This document shows positions 1 through 6,715 of a stretch of 10,136 nucleotides of DNA, piece by piece (within the stretch, counting starts at the first letter, position 1; the number at the start of each line of letters is the position of its first letter). The stretch is from an uncultured Alphaproteobacteria bacterium (GTDB lineage: Bacteria > Pseudomonadota > Alphaproteobacteria > Rhizobiales > Aestuariivirgaceae): positions 1-10,136 of the forward strand of contig CALMLK010000156.1 of NCBI GenBank assembly GCA_937868035.1. The letters are read 5' to 3'. A program made the position numbers and the translations under genes. Below the pieces are notes generated by a model that was not told where the DNA came from, ran no database searches, and saw only the letters and a list, made by a program, of their open reading frames with translations.

Positions 1-357
1 AACCCCGGCTACCAGAACGTCCTCAAGTCCCTGAAGCCTTCCACGCGCCAGCGCTTCATCGGCATCGAATTCGGATTTCCCCGCGAGGAGCGCGAGGCAG
101 CCATCGTCTCCGCGGAAAGCGGCATCCCGATCGAGCGCGCCAAGCTGCTGGTGCAGGTGGCGACGCGGCTTCGCGCCTTGCGCGGCCGCGATGTCGAGGA
201 AGCGGCCTCAACGCGCCTGTTGATCTACGCTGCCACGCTGATCGTGGGCGGCATGAGCCTTGATCGTGCCGTCGATGTCGCCATGCTCCAGCCCCTGACC
301 GATGATCCCGCCGTGATGCAGGGTCTCAGGGATCTCATATCCGCCACGCTGGGCTGA
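1..357 (+). CDS. norQ: NorQ, MoxR-type AAA+ ATPase needed for nitric oxide reductase activation (3' part)
   Basis: Frame 1 is open from the first base of the window to the TGA at 355-357, giving the last 118 residues. The stretch NPGYQNVLKSLKPSTRQRF near the new N-terminus is characteristic of NorQ/CbbQ ATPases of the MoxR group. The Walker A and B motifs lie upstream, outside the window. The remainder is the helical C-terminal lid region. In the family, NorQ works with the VWA protein NorD as a cytoplasmic chaperone pair that inserts iron into, or activates, the membrane NorCB complex. norD begins 5 bases after this stop, as in norCBQD operons. The 5' end is cut off by the window edge, not by mutation. 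NirQ is a close paralogue, but the norD-norE-norF context favours NorQ. Confidence 0.93.
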   Translation, partial: NPGYQNVLKSLKPSTRQRFIGIEFGFPREEREAAIVSAESGIPIERAKLLVQVATRLRALRGRDVEEAASTRLLIYAATLIVGGMSLDRAVDVAMLQPLTDDPAVMQGLRDLISATLG

Positions 358-362
358 CGCCC

Positions 363-2294
363 ATGGCCGAGCTGCACGCTCATCCCTGGGAACCCGAGGA
401 AGCCATCGGCTCCCTTTGGCACCGTCTGGTGGGAGACCGCGAGGCGCAAGGTGTTTCCAAACCCGCACAGGTGACGCTGGAGGAGATGCGCCCGCGCATG
501 GGCATCATCCTGCGCGGTCTGGGCGGAGATGCGGGCGTGGTGTTTGCACCGCTTCACGCTGCCGCCGTGCGCCACCGCCGCAGCTTCCTGCAGAAGATCG
601 GCCATGCCGGCGAAAAGGTGAGCCAGCCCGGCTGGGATGGCGAAACGCTTGCGGTGCCGGAGGTCATGGCGTGGAGCGAGGTGAAACCTCTCAACGAGGC
701 GGCCTATCTCTGGTTCGCCGCCTGGGCCGCAACCTGGCAAGCGCCGGAACCCGATGACGATCCGTTGCGCAGCGATCTTCATGCCTTGCGTGCCGCCTGG
801 ATCTGCCGTGCCGCAATCGCGAAGGCCGCCCCCGGCTTTGCAGCGACAGCCGCGGCACTTGATGCCGCAGCCCTTGCCATGCGGCCTGCAACGCAACTTC
901 CGCCCGCCGAGGCCGATGTGGAGAATACGCTCCGCCGCATGTTGGGAAGTGCCATCGCGTCACCTGCTCCCCTCTGGAACTTCATCACCGCGGGCGAAGC
1001 GCTGCCCCAAGGCCTGCGCGCGCCTCCGGGATACTGCACCCATGCGCCGGTGCCGCACTGGCCGCACTGGCAGGTGCGGGCGGCCGGCGGTCCTGCCGCG
1101 CGCGATACGGCATCCTCGGGACGTGCCACGCCGCGCGATGGCGAAAAGCGCAAGCGTGCCCGCCGCCGCGAGTCCGATCAGGCACGGCGGCGCGATCCGC
1201 TCATCCTGCACCGCTTTGAAACCATCAAGACCTGGGCCGAGATGTTCAACCTCGGCCGCAAGGTGGAGGATGACGACGCCGAGACCGCCCGCAAGGCCGC
1301 CGACGACCACGACGAACTGGGACTGGCCGATACCGATGCCAAACCTGCGACCAAGCTGGCCTTCGACCTTGATCTTTCGCCGCAGGAAGTGGACCGCGCG
1401 CAACTGGGCGAGGGAAGCCTGCTGCCGGAATGGGACCACCGCCGTGGGCAATACCTTCCGGACCATGTCCGCATCCTCGCCGGTGTGGCCAAGGGAACGG
1501 AGGGAACAGAACGTCCTGCGCTGACGGCGGCGCAGACCCGCCTTGTCGCCCGCGTGCGCCGGCAGTTCGAGGCACTGGTGCCGCGCCAGGCCCTGCAGGG
1601 CGGCGAGGACTCCGGCTGCGAACTGGATCTGGATGCGGCCCTTCGCATGGCCGCTGACCATCGCGCCGGTGTTGCCAACGAGGGACGCATCTTCAAGGTG
1701 CTCCGCCCCGTGGCGCGCGACCTTGCGGTCCTCACCCTCGCCGATGTCTCGCGCTCCACCGAAGGTGTTGCCGAAGAACGAAGCATCATCGAGATCGCCC
1801 GCGAGACATTGCTCGCCATGGCCCATGGCCTCGCCGCAACGGGTGACGCCCATGCCATCTCCACCTTCTCCTCCGTCCGCCGCGACCGCGTCTTCTATGA
1901 CCGGGTGAAGCGTTTCGATGAAACCATGGGTCCCGATGTGCTTGACCGCATCCTTGCCCTGCGCCCCGGCCACTACACGCGCCTCGGTGCGGCCGTTCGA
2001 CAGGCCACGGTCGATCTTCGCAAGCAGGCAGCGCTGCGCCGCCTGCTGCTCATCGTCACCGACGGCAAGCCCAACGACATCGATCACTACGAAGGCCGCC
2101 ATGGCATCGAAGATACGCGCCGCGCCGTGCTCGAAGCCCGCATGGCCGGGCTGGCCGTGTTCGCCATCACCATCGACCGCCGTGCCGAGGCCTATGTGCC
2201 GCATATCTTTGGCCGCAACGGCTTTCATATCGTCAGCCACCCCGCGCGGCTGGCGGAAGCCTTGCCCGGCATCTACCGCCACCTAGTGAGCTGA
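363..2294 (+). CDS. norD: NorD, VWA-domain activation protein for nitric oxide reductase
   Basis: The protein has 643 residues, close to known NorD proteins (about 640). The C-terminal von Willebrand A domain, about residues 450-643, has a complete MIDAS metal site: DVSRS with D461, S463 and S465; T539 in HYTRLG; and D567 in TDGKPND. The N-terminal 250 residues form a helical, alanine- and tryptophan-rich domain. It is followed by a very basic and then acidic linker (around residues 260-325, with runs of K/R and later D/E). The family role is assembly or activation of NorCB together with the NorQ ATPase, by analogy with other MoxR-VWA pairs; the protein is cytoplasmic. The ATG at 363 follows the norQ stop by 5 bases without a clear Shine-Dalgarno sequence, suggesting translational coupling. 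The stop overlaps the norE start (TGATG). Confidence 0.95.
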   Translation: MAELHAHPWEPEEAIGSLWHRLVGDREAQGVSKPAQVTLEEMRPRMGIILRGLGGDAGVVFAPLHAAAVRHRRSFLQKIGHAGEKVSQPGWDGETLAVPEVMAWSEVKPLNEAAYLWFAAWAATWQAPEPDDDPLRSDLHALRAAWICRAAIAKAAPGFAATAAALDAAALAMRPATQLPPAEADVENTLRRMLGSAIASPAPLWNFITAGEALPQGLRAPPGYCTHAPVPHWPHWQVRAAGGPAARDTASSGRATPRDGEKRKRARRRESDQARRRDPLILHRFETIKTWAEMFNLGRKVEDDDAETARKAADDHDELGLADTDAKPATKLAFDLDLSPQEVDRAQLGEGSLLPEWDHRRGQYLPDHVRILAGVAKGTEGTERPALTAAQTRLVARVRRQFEALVPRQALQGGEDSGCELDLDAALRMAADHRAGVANEGRIFKVLRPVARDLAVLTLADVSRSTEGVAEERSIIEIARETLLAMAHGLAATGDAHAISTFSSVRRDRVFYDRVKRFDETMGPDVLDRILALRPGHYTRLGAAVRQATVDLRKQAALRRLLLIVTDGKPNDIDHYEGRHGIEDTRRAVLEARMAGLAVFAITIDRRAEAYVPHIFGRNGFHIVSHPARLAEALPGIYRHLVS

Positions 2295-2851
2295 TGACCG
2301 GGGTCACGGACGACGAACAGGACGGCCTTCCCGGCCATGTGCTGATCTGGGTCCTGATCGCCTCGGAAATTCTCGTCTTCAGCGTGGCGCTTGTGGGCTT
2401 CCTCGTGATGCGCCTTCTTCACGCCGAAGCCTTTCGCGCCGACGCCCATCTTCTCCATGCGGGCGCAGGCACCATGGGCATGATTGTGCTGTTGACCAGC
2501 GGCTATGCCGCCGCGCTGGCGCAGGACCTGTCACGAAAGGGCAGTGTTGCTGGCGCGCGCCTTCGCCTGCTGGTGGCGGCAGCGCTGGGTCTCGTGTTTC
2601 TCGTCCTCAAGTTTGCGGAATACCGTGATCTCTGGCTTCAGGGTGTGGCGCTGGAGGGCAATTCCTTCTTCACGCTCTATGCGCTCATTACCGGTTTCCA
2701 TGCGGCCCACGTGGCCTTTGGCGTGGCGCTTCTCATCCTTGTCGCCACCCGCCCAAAGCCGCAGCACGTGGAGCCCTCCGTCGCCTTCTGGCACATGGTG
2801 GACCTGGTGTGGGTGCTGGTCTTCCCCGTGCTCTATCTGGTGCCGCGATGA
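2294..2851 (+). CDS. norE: NorE, cytochrome c oxidase subunit III-like membrane protein of the nor operon
   Basis: This 185-residue protein has five predicted membrane helices (about 15-40, 55-77, 88-107, 125-150 and 162-183). It belongs to the heme-copper oxidase subunit III family: LKFAEYRD before helix 4, GFHAAHVAFG in helix 4 and the C-terminal FWHMVDLVWVLVFP (H167) are typical subunit III signatures. Its small size and its place between norD and norF identify it as NorE. In denitrifiers NorE is accessory: its loss lowers NO reductase activity but does not abolish it, and its exact job is not settled. The ATG at 2294 shares a base with the norD stop. The stop at 2849-2851 overlaps the norF ATG, so the gene lies in a tightly coupled operon. 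Confidence 0.9.
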   Translation: MTGVTDDEQDGLPGHVLIWVLIASEILVFSVALVGFLVMRLLHAEAFRADAHLLHAGAGTMGMIVLLTSGYAAALAQDLSRKGSVAGARLRLLVAAALGLVFLVLKFAEYRDLWLQGVALEGNSFFTLYALITGFHAAHVAFGVALLILVATRPKPQHVEPSVAFWHMVDLVWVLVFPVLYLVPR

Positions 2852-3096
2852 CCCAACTGACGCGAAGCTGGCTGGTGATGGCCGCCCTGGCGTTTCTGGT
2901 GGCCGGCTTCCTGTTTTTCTCCCCGCCGCTGCCGCGCTACCTCTGGCTCGCCCTGATTCTGGGCGCGGCCTTCATCAAGTCACGCCTGATCCTGCTGGAC
3001 TATCTCGAACTCCGTTCCGCGCGAAGCTGGCGGCAGGCGGCGGTTGCCAGTCTCACGGTCCTGCTGCTGCTGATGGCGGTGCTGTCGATGCCTTGA
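2848..3096 (+). CDS. norF: NorF, small membrane protein of the nor operon (COX4-like)
   Basis: The gene encodes 82 residues with three hydrophobic segments (about 6-26, 30-50 and 63-80). The middle one contains FIKSRLILLDYLELR, which resembles the K-xx-LI-xx-Y/F-xx-LR signature of the prokaryotic COX4/NorF family. The ATG at 2848 was chosen because it overlaps the norE stop as ATGA and starts the protein at MTQLTRSW. A GTG further upstream at 2809 is in frame, but would add 13 residues buried inside norE. NorF is an accessory protein of NO reductase of unclear mechanism, usually paired with NorE. It is the last gene of the nor operon here and meets the convergent regulator gene after only 5 bases, leaving no room for a conventional terminator. 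Confidence 0.8.
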   Translation: MTQLTRSWLVMAALAFLVAGFLFFSPPLPRYLWLALILGAAFIKSRLILLDYLELRSARSWRQAAVASLTVLLLLMAVLSMP

Positions 3097-3101
3097 CGGG
3101 A

Positions 3102-3824
3102 TCAGTCTTCGCCGCGCCCGCGCATGATTTCGGCGCGTTCGCGTTCGGCGAAATCCTGCAACCGCTCCACATCCTCGATGATGGCCTGGCGCTGCACGAT
3201 GGAGACGCCAAAATCCGCGAGGCGGTTGAACGCCCGCGACAGGCTTTCCGGCTTCATGCCGAGACGGGCGGCAATGAGTGCCCTGTCGTAGGGCAGGTCG
3301 ACCACGCAGCGGCCATTGGATGAAGCTGCAAGTTCCAACAGGAACTCTGCGATGCGCTGGGCACCGGTATGGGCCTTCAGCGCCTCGATCTGGCGCACCA
3401 GCAGGTGCAGGTGCTGCGAGGTCGAGGCCAGCATGGCGAGACCGATCTCGGGCGATTCCCGGATGCGCTCGAACAGGCGCCGCGCCGAGACGCGCAGGAG
3501 CCGCGAGTCCGTCACCGCCTCGCCGCTGACCGGATAGACGCCGCCGGTGAAGGCAGCGGCCTCTGCGAAATTCTGTCCGCGCGTGAAGATGCCGATCACG
3601 GCTTCCGTGCCGCTGGTGGTCAGGCGGAAAACCTTGATCCATCCCTCCAGCACCACGAAGAAGGCGTCGGCATTGTCGCCTTGCGTGAACAGCGTCTGGC
3701 CACGGGTGTATTGTTGTGCCGAAGAATCGCTGATGATGTTGCGCAGCGCCGCGTCCGACAAGCCGCCGAGCAACGCGGTTTCGCGCACAACCTTGAAATC
3801 AGTGTTCGATATGGGAAGTTGCAT
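3102..3824 (-). CDS. Crp/Fnr-family transcriptional regulator, DNR/NnrR-like (probable NO-responsive)
   Basis: The 240-residue protein has an N-terminal cyclic-nucleotide-binding-like beta-barrel (about 10-125, with GQTLFTQGDNADAFFVVLEG), a long dimerisation helix (about 125-155) and a C-terminal winged helix (about 160-230). The recognition helix carries E193-S194-L195-S196-R197, the E--SR pattern of Fnr that reads TTGA half-sites. The N-terminal cysteine cluster of FNR is absent; the only cysteine is in GRCVVD. It is therefore probably a DNR/NnrR-type sensor, which in known cases responds to NO through heme. The start at 3824 is preceded by GGAG (3831-3834 on the + strand) at 6 bases. A longer reading from 3935 would cross the promoter region. 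Position beside nor and nos genes suggests control of both, and of itself through the box at 3873-3886. Assignment to DNR versus NnrR is uncertain. Confidence 0.9.
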   Translation of the reverse strand: MQLPISNTDFKVVRETALLGGLSDAALRNIISDSSAQQYTRGQTLFTQGDNADAFFVVLEGWIKVFRLTTSGTEAVIGIFTRGQNFAEAAAFTGGVYPVSGEAVTDSRLLRVSARRLFERIRESPEIGLAMLASTSQHLHLLVRQIEALKAHTGAQRIAEFLLELAASSNGRCVVDLPYDRALIAARLGMKPESLSRAFNRLADFGVSIVQRQAIIEDVERLQDFAERERAEIMRGRGED

Positions 3825-3872
3825 CACCGGCTCCGGGCCATTCGCATAGACGGTTTGCGGCGCTCCGGCAAT

Positions 3873-3886
3873 TTGAGTTTGGTCAA
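3873..3886. promoter_or_regulatory. Perfect FNR/DNR-type box (TTGA-N6-TCAA) between divergent genes
   Basis: TTGAGTTTGGTCAA is an exact match to the Fnr/DNR/NnrR consensus TTGA-N6-TCAA, in the 101-base divergent region. Its centre (3879.5) lies 41.5 bases from 3921 on the + strand, where TATTTT at 3909-3914 is a fair -10 for the SCO gene. It lies equally 41.5 bases from 3838 on the - strand, where TCTATG (3850-3845) is a weaker -10 for the regulator gene. Either or both would be class II activated promoters. The partner regulator is encoded next door and has the matching E--SR recognition helix. Confidence 0.85.
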
Positions 3887-3925
3887 TTTGAAGCTGTATC
3901 TGGCCGTCTATTTTGCCCCCGCAAA

Positions 3926-4516
3926 ATGAAGACATCCATCACATCAGTACTGACCCGCCGGCATGTGACGGGATCGGCCCTCGCCGCCGTGGCAGCCGTT
4001 GGTGCATGGACATGGCAACGTGGTGCGAGCCACGGAGTCGGCGGTCCCTTCGCATTGAGCGATGGCCGCGGAAACACCATCCGCGACACCGATTTCCGCG
4101 GCCGGATCCTGATCGTTTATTTTGGTTACGCCAGTTGCCCCGATGTCTGCCCCACCGCCCTTGCAAAGTTGGCGGGGGTGATTGACCGGCTTGGCCTGGC
4201 GCAGGACCGGGAGCCTGCTGTTCTCTTTATTTCGGTTGATCCGCAGCGTGATCAGGGTGCGCGTCTTGCCGAATACGGCAAGGCCTTTCGGGCCAACGTC
4301 ACCGCAGTCACCGGCACACGCGCCGAACTCGATGCCGTAGCGGCCGCCTATGGCGCGCGCTATGAATTCGCCGGAGACACAAGCCGCGATGACTACGCAG
4401 TCGATCATACCTCCATCTTCTACGTCATGGGTCCGGACGGGACCTTCCGCACGCAATTCCCCCACACGGCGTCGCCTGATGCGATGTTGTCCAAACTCCA
4501 GGCAGCCATGAAGTGA
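3926..4516 (+). CDS. SCO1/SenC/PrrC-family copper chaperone
   Basis: This 196-residue SCO protein has an N-terminal signal/anchor (about 8-30) and a thioredoxin-like fold outside the membrane. The copper site is visible: C71-P-D-V-C75 in YASCPDVCPT and the distal histidine H161 in DYAVDHTS. SCO proteins deliver copper to, or reduce the cysteines of, CuA centres of cytochrome oxidases. Near nos genes, an SCO protein could serve the CuA site of NosZ, but this is inference. The N-terminus contains TRRHVT followed by a hydrophobic stretch, a Tat-like motif not typical of the family. The ATG at 3926 has no Shine-Dalgarno sequence and may be nearly leaderless. A GTG at 3965 is an alternative start that still keeps the anchor. 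The stop overlaps the next gene's start, making this the first gene of an SCO-ubiE-menA operon. Confidence 0.93.
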   Translation: MKTSITSVLTRRHVTGSALAAVAAVGAWTWQRGASHGVGGPFALSDGRGNTIRDTDFRGRILIVYFGYASCPDVCPTALAKLAGVIDRLGLAQDREPAVLFISVDPQRDQGARLAEYGKAFRANVTAVTGTRAELDAVAAAYGARYEFAGDTSRDDYAVDHTSIFYVMGPDGTFRTQFPHTASPDAMLSKLQAAMK

Positions 4517-5322
4517 CCCACGATCCCTCCCTCGACAGGCTCGACTCCCTCGACAAGCTCGGCTCCCTCGACAGGCTCGACTCCCTCGCGCCGCTCCGCA
4601 CCACCTTCGGCGCCACGCAGGTGGAGGAGGCCGAGCGCCGCGCTTTCGTCCGCAATCTCTTCGATCAGGTCGCGCCACGCTACGACCTCATGAACGACCT
4701 GATGAGTTTTGGCCTGCACAGGCTGTGGAAGCGGGCTGCCGTGGCGGCCACCTCAGCCGCCCCCGGTACCGCCACCGGTACGGTGATCGATCTCGCGGGT
4801 GGCACGGGTGACCTTGCCCTGGCCTTGCGCAAGCGCCTGCCGGAGGCCCGCATCATCCTCGCCGACGCCAGTCCCGGCATGGTGGAGGTGGCGCGCCGCC
4901 GCGCTTCCGGGCAGATCGATTGCCGCGTGGCGGAAGGTGAAGAGCTGCCGTTTGCCGACGCATCTGCCGAAGCCGTCATGCTGTCCTTCGGTCTGCGCAA
5001 CATGACTGATCCGCCGAAGGCGCTCCGCGAAGTCCGCCGCGTGCTGAAGCCGGGCGGGCGCCTGGTGTTGCTGGAATTTTCCGAGCCCGATGGCTGGTTC
5101 GCGCCGTTCTACAATCTCTTCTCCCGCTTCGTCATTCCGGCACTGGGCGCGCTCGTCTCCGGCAACCGCAAGGCTTACCGCTATCTCATCGACTCGATCC
5201 GCCTCTTTCCCGATGCCGAAACCATGGCGGCGGAACTTCGCGCGGCGGGCTTTGCGGATGTGACGCTGCGCCGCTTCGTCTTTGGCGTCGCGGTCCTGCA
5301 TGTCGCCAGGGTTCCGGCATGA
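4513..5322 (+). CDS. ubiE: UbiE/MenG-type SAM-dependent C-methyltransferase of quinone synthesis
   Basis: The protein has 269 residues and both UbiE/COQ5 signatures: YDLMNDLMSFGLHRLW at 57-72 and RVLKPGGRLVLLEFS at 176-190. The SAM-binding loop is VIDLAGGTGD at 91-100. The family methylates demethylmenaquinone to menaquinone (MenG role) and/or the ubiquinone precursor DDMQ. Coupling by overlap to a menA gene downstream points to the menaquinone step. The GTG at 4513 overlaps the SCO stop. It is the only usable start before the conserved TTFG segment, since a GTG at 4621 would cut into the conserved N-terminal region. Residues 5-24 are encoded by an 18-base tandem repeat (S-L-D-R-L-D units) not expected in this family. 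It could be a second copy beside a housekeeping ubiE elsewhere in the genome, which cannot be judged here. Confidence 0.93.
   Translation: MTHDPSLDRLDSLDKLGSLDRLDSLAPLRTTFGATQVEEAERRAFVRNLFDQVAPRYDLMNDLMSFGLHRLWKRAAVAATSAAPGTATGTVIDLAGGTGDLALALRKRLPEARIILADASPGMVEVARRRASGQIDCRVAEGEELPFADASAEAVMLSFGLRNMTDPPKALREVRRVLKPGGRLVLLEFSEPDGWFAPFYNLFSRFVIPALGALVSGNRKAYRYLIDSIRLFPDAETMAAELRAAGFADVTLRRFVFGVAVLHVARVPA
4527..4588 (+). repeat. 18-base tandem repeat, about 3.4 copies, inside the 5' end of ubiE
   Basis: Unit CTCCCTCGACAGGCTCGA starts at 4527, 4545 and 4563, with a partial fourth copy at 4581-4588. Copies 1 and 3 are identical; copy 2 differs at two bases. Each unit encodes six residues (SLDRLD, SLDKLG, SLDRLD), so copy-number change keeps the reading frame. 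Confidence 0.9.
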
Positions 5323-6236
5323 CCAGCACCCTCGACACACGCGAACGTCTCGCCCGCCTGCCCGTCGCCCTGCGCTGGGTCATTGCCGCGCGGCTGAAGA
5401 CCGTCGGCCTGTCGCTGACGCCCGTGCTGTGCGGCACATGGCTCGCCGCCCATCAGGGGCCGGTGCGTCCGGGCCTGGCCTTCGCCGCAGGACTCTCCGC
5501 CATGGCAATCCAGGTCGGCACCAACCTGTGGAACGATGCAGCAGACGCTGAGCGCGGGACCGACACCGCCGAGCGCCTTGGGCCGCCCCGCATGACGGCA
5601 CTTGGCTTGCTGAACGGGCGGCAGGTGAAGGCCGCAGCTGTCCTCACCTTTGCAACGGCGCTGGTGGCGGGCCTGCCGCTGGTGCTGGCCGGGGGCTGGC
5701 CCATCGTGCTGATCGGACTTCTCTCGCTGCTCCTGGGCTATGCCTATTCCATGGGTCCGCTGCCACTCTCCCACACGCCGCTGGGCGAGGTGATCGTTCT
5801 GGCCTTCTTCGGCGTCATCGCCGTGTCGGGCACGATGCATGTGATGGGCTCGGCCCTCACGGCCATGGGACCGGTTGCGGGGATCATGATGGGCCTGCCA
5901 TCCAGTGCCGTGCTGCTCCTCAACAATCACCGCGACCGGACGACGGATGCCGCCGCTGGCCGGCGCACCCTGGCGATCATCGCAGGCGTGACAGGTTCGC
6001 GGCTTCTCTATGCCGTGCTGGTGATGTCAGCCGCGCTGCTGTTGCCACTGTTGGCAGAGCCCACGCCGCTGTCCCGTGCGATGGCGCTCGGAGCAATGGC
6101 GATGGCTGCGGCACTGGCGGTGATTGTCTGGCGAACGCCTGTGTCAGCGGCCATCAACCGCTGCCTGCCCCTCACGGTGCTGTTCCAGTTTGCACTGTTT
6201 GCAGCGCTCGCGATGTCCGGGCTGGCCGAAGGCTGA
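5319..6236 (+). CDS. menA: MenA-like 1,4-dihydroxy-2-naphthoate polyprenyltransferase (UbiA superfamily)
   Basis: This 305-residue integral membrane protein of the UbiA superfamily has about eight or nine hydrophobic segments. The first aspartate-rich motif is N69-LWNDAAD, followed by ERGTDTAERLGPPR to residue 91; the GxDT-xx-R-xGPxR pattern is typical of MenA rather than UbiA. The second is N202-N-HRDRTTD-AAAGRRTL, again the MenA form (NN-xRD-xxxD-xxxGK/R-TL). GPLPLSHTPLGE lies between them. MenA prenylates DHNA to give demethylmenaquinone. It overlaps the preceding methyltransferase by ATGA, so the two would act in consecutive steps. No other men genes are in the window, so the source of DHNA is unknown. 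A UbiA-superfamily enzyme with another aromatic acceptor is possible but less likely from the motifs. Its stop abuts the stop of the convergent gene. Confidence 0.88.
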   Translation: MTSTLDTRERLARLPVALRWVIAARLKTVGLSLTPVLCGTWLAAHQGPVRPGLAFAAGLSAMAIQVGTNLWNDAADAERGTDTAERLGPPRMTALGLLNGRQVKAAAVLTFATALVAGLPLVLAGGWPIVLIGLLSLLLGYAYSMGPLPLSHTPLGEVIVLAFFGVIAVSGTMHVMGSALTAMGPVAGIMMGLPSSAVLLLNNHRDRTTDAAAGRRTLAIIAGVTGSRLLYAVLVMSAALLLPLLAEPTPLSRAMALGAMAMAAALAVIVWRTPVSAAINRCLPLTVLFQFALFAALAMSGLAEG

Positions 6237-6659
6237 TCAGCAGGATTCGATGCACGTGTCGCGCTGGATGCGGTGACGCTGCGAACGCACGAGAACGCCG
6301 CGCTCATCCACAAAAAAGATGTCCAGACTGATCTTTCCCTTCTTGTCGGGAATGACGATCTGCCCTTCGAGAAAGGTGCTCGTCAGTTTGCAGTCCTGCT
6401 TTGTTTTCGCAACGTTGACCGTGACGTAGAGGTGCCGTTCCGTCGGCTGGTCGGTGAGCTTGTCGGGAACGCCTTCGCGCAGGCTCGCCATGGCCCAGCA
6501 ATCCTCGCCGGGGAAGTACACGACCTTCACATGGACCTGGCCCTTGCCATCCGACACGACTTCGCTGCCCTGGTAGTCGGCATCGAAATACGCATCTTCC
6601 GCCTGCGCGGCAGGAATGAAGAACAGGGAAGCGAGGAGCAGGGTGCGGGTGAGGGTCAT
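6237..6659 (-). CDS. Unrecognised exported 140-residue protein with four cysteines
   Basis: I do not recognise this family. The 140-residue product starts with a clear Sec signal peptide (MTLTRTLLLASLFFIPAAQA, cleavage predicted before E21). The mature part is about 120 residues, rich in beta-prone stretches (QVHVKVVYF, RHLYVTVNV, KISLDIFFV). It has four cysteines at C54, C90, C136 and C140, the last being the C-terminal residue; two disulfides or a metal site are possible. A longer reading would start at a TTG at 6722 inside the FNR-type box, so the ATG at 6659 is preferred although its Shine-Dalgarno is weak. The gene is transcribed away from nosZ. It is preceded by a perfect FNR/DNR-type box and -10, implying expression under denitrifying conditions. 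No function is assigned. Confidence 0.8.
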   Translation of the reverse strand: MTLTRTLLLASLFFIPAAQAEDAYFDADYQGSEVVSDGKGQVHVKVVYFPGEDCWAMASLREGVPDKLTDQPTERHLYVTVNVAKTKQDCKLTSTFLEGQIVIPDKKGKISLDIFFVDERGVLVRSQRHRIQRDTCIESC

Positions 6660-6687
6660 GGGGGGAATCCGGTTGGAGGATGCGCCC

Positions 6688-6693
6688 CTTATC
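6688..6693 (-). promoter_or_regulatory. Putative -10 element (GATAAG) for the exported four-cysteine gene
   Basis: Read on the - strand this is GATAAG. It sits at the spacing expected for a start site at 6681, which is 41.5 bases from the centre of the box at 6716-6729, as in Fnr class II promoters. No separate -35 is needed in that arrangement. Confidence 0.55.
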
Positions 6694-6715
6694 GGTAGCA
6701 ACGGATGTGACAGCA

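Noticed and set aside
960..2282. 440-residue open frame on the - strand inside norD
   Set aside because: It is complementary to the VWA domain of norD with its full MIDAS site and has no independent features.
2809..2847. GTG start at 2809 for norF
   Set aside because: It adds 13 residues out of frame within norE. The ATG at 2848 gives the usual ATGA overlap and family length.
3825..3935. Longer N-terminus for the Crp/Fnr regulator (277 residues, start at 3935)
   Set aside because: It would cross the FNR-type box and overlap the SCO start. The added 37 residues look like translated promoter sequence, and the ATG at 3824 has a GGAG at good spacing.
4527..4588. CRISPR-like array
   Set aside because: The 18-base units are directly adjacent without spacers and are in frame within ubiE.
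6273..6698. Open + strand frame opposite the exported protein gene
   Set aside because: It has no family match or signal. The opposite strand has a signal peptide, ordered cysteines and a promoter.
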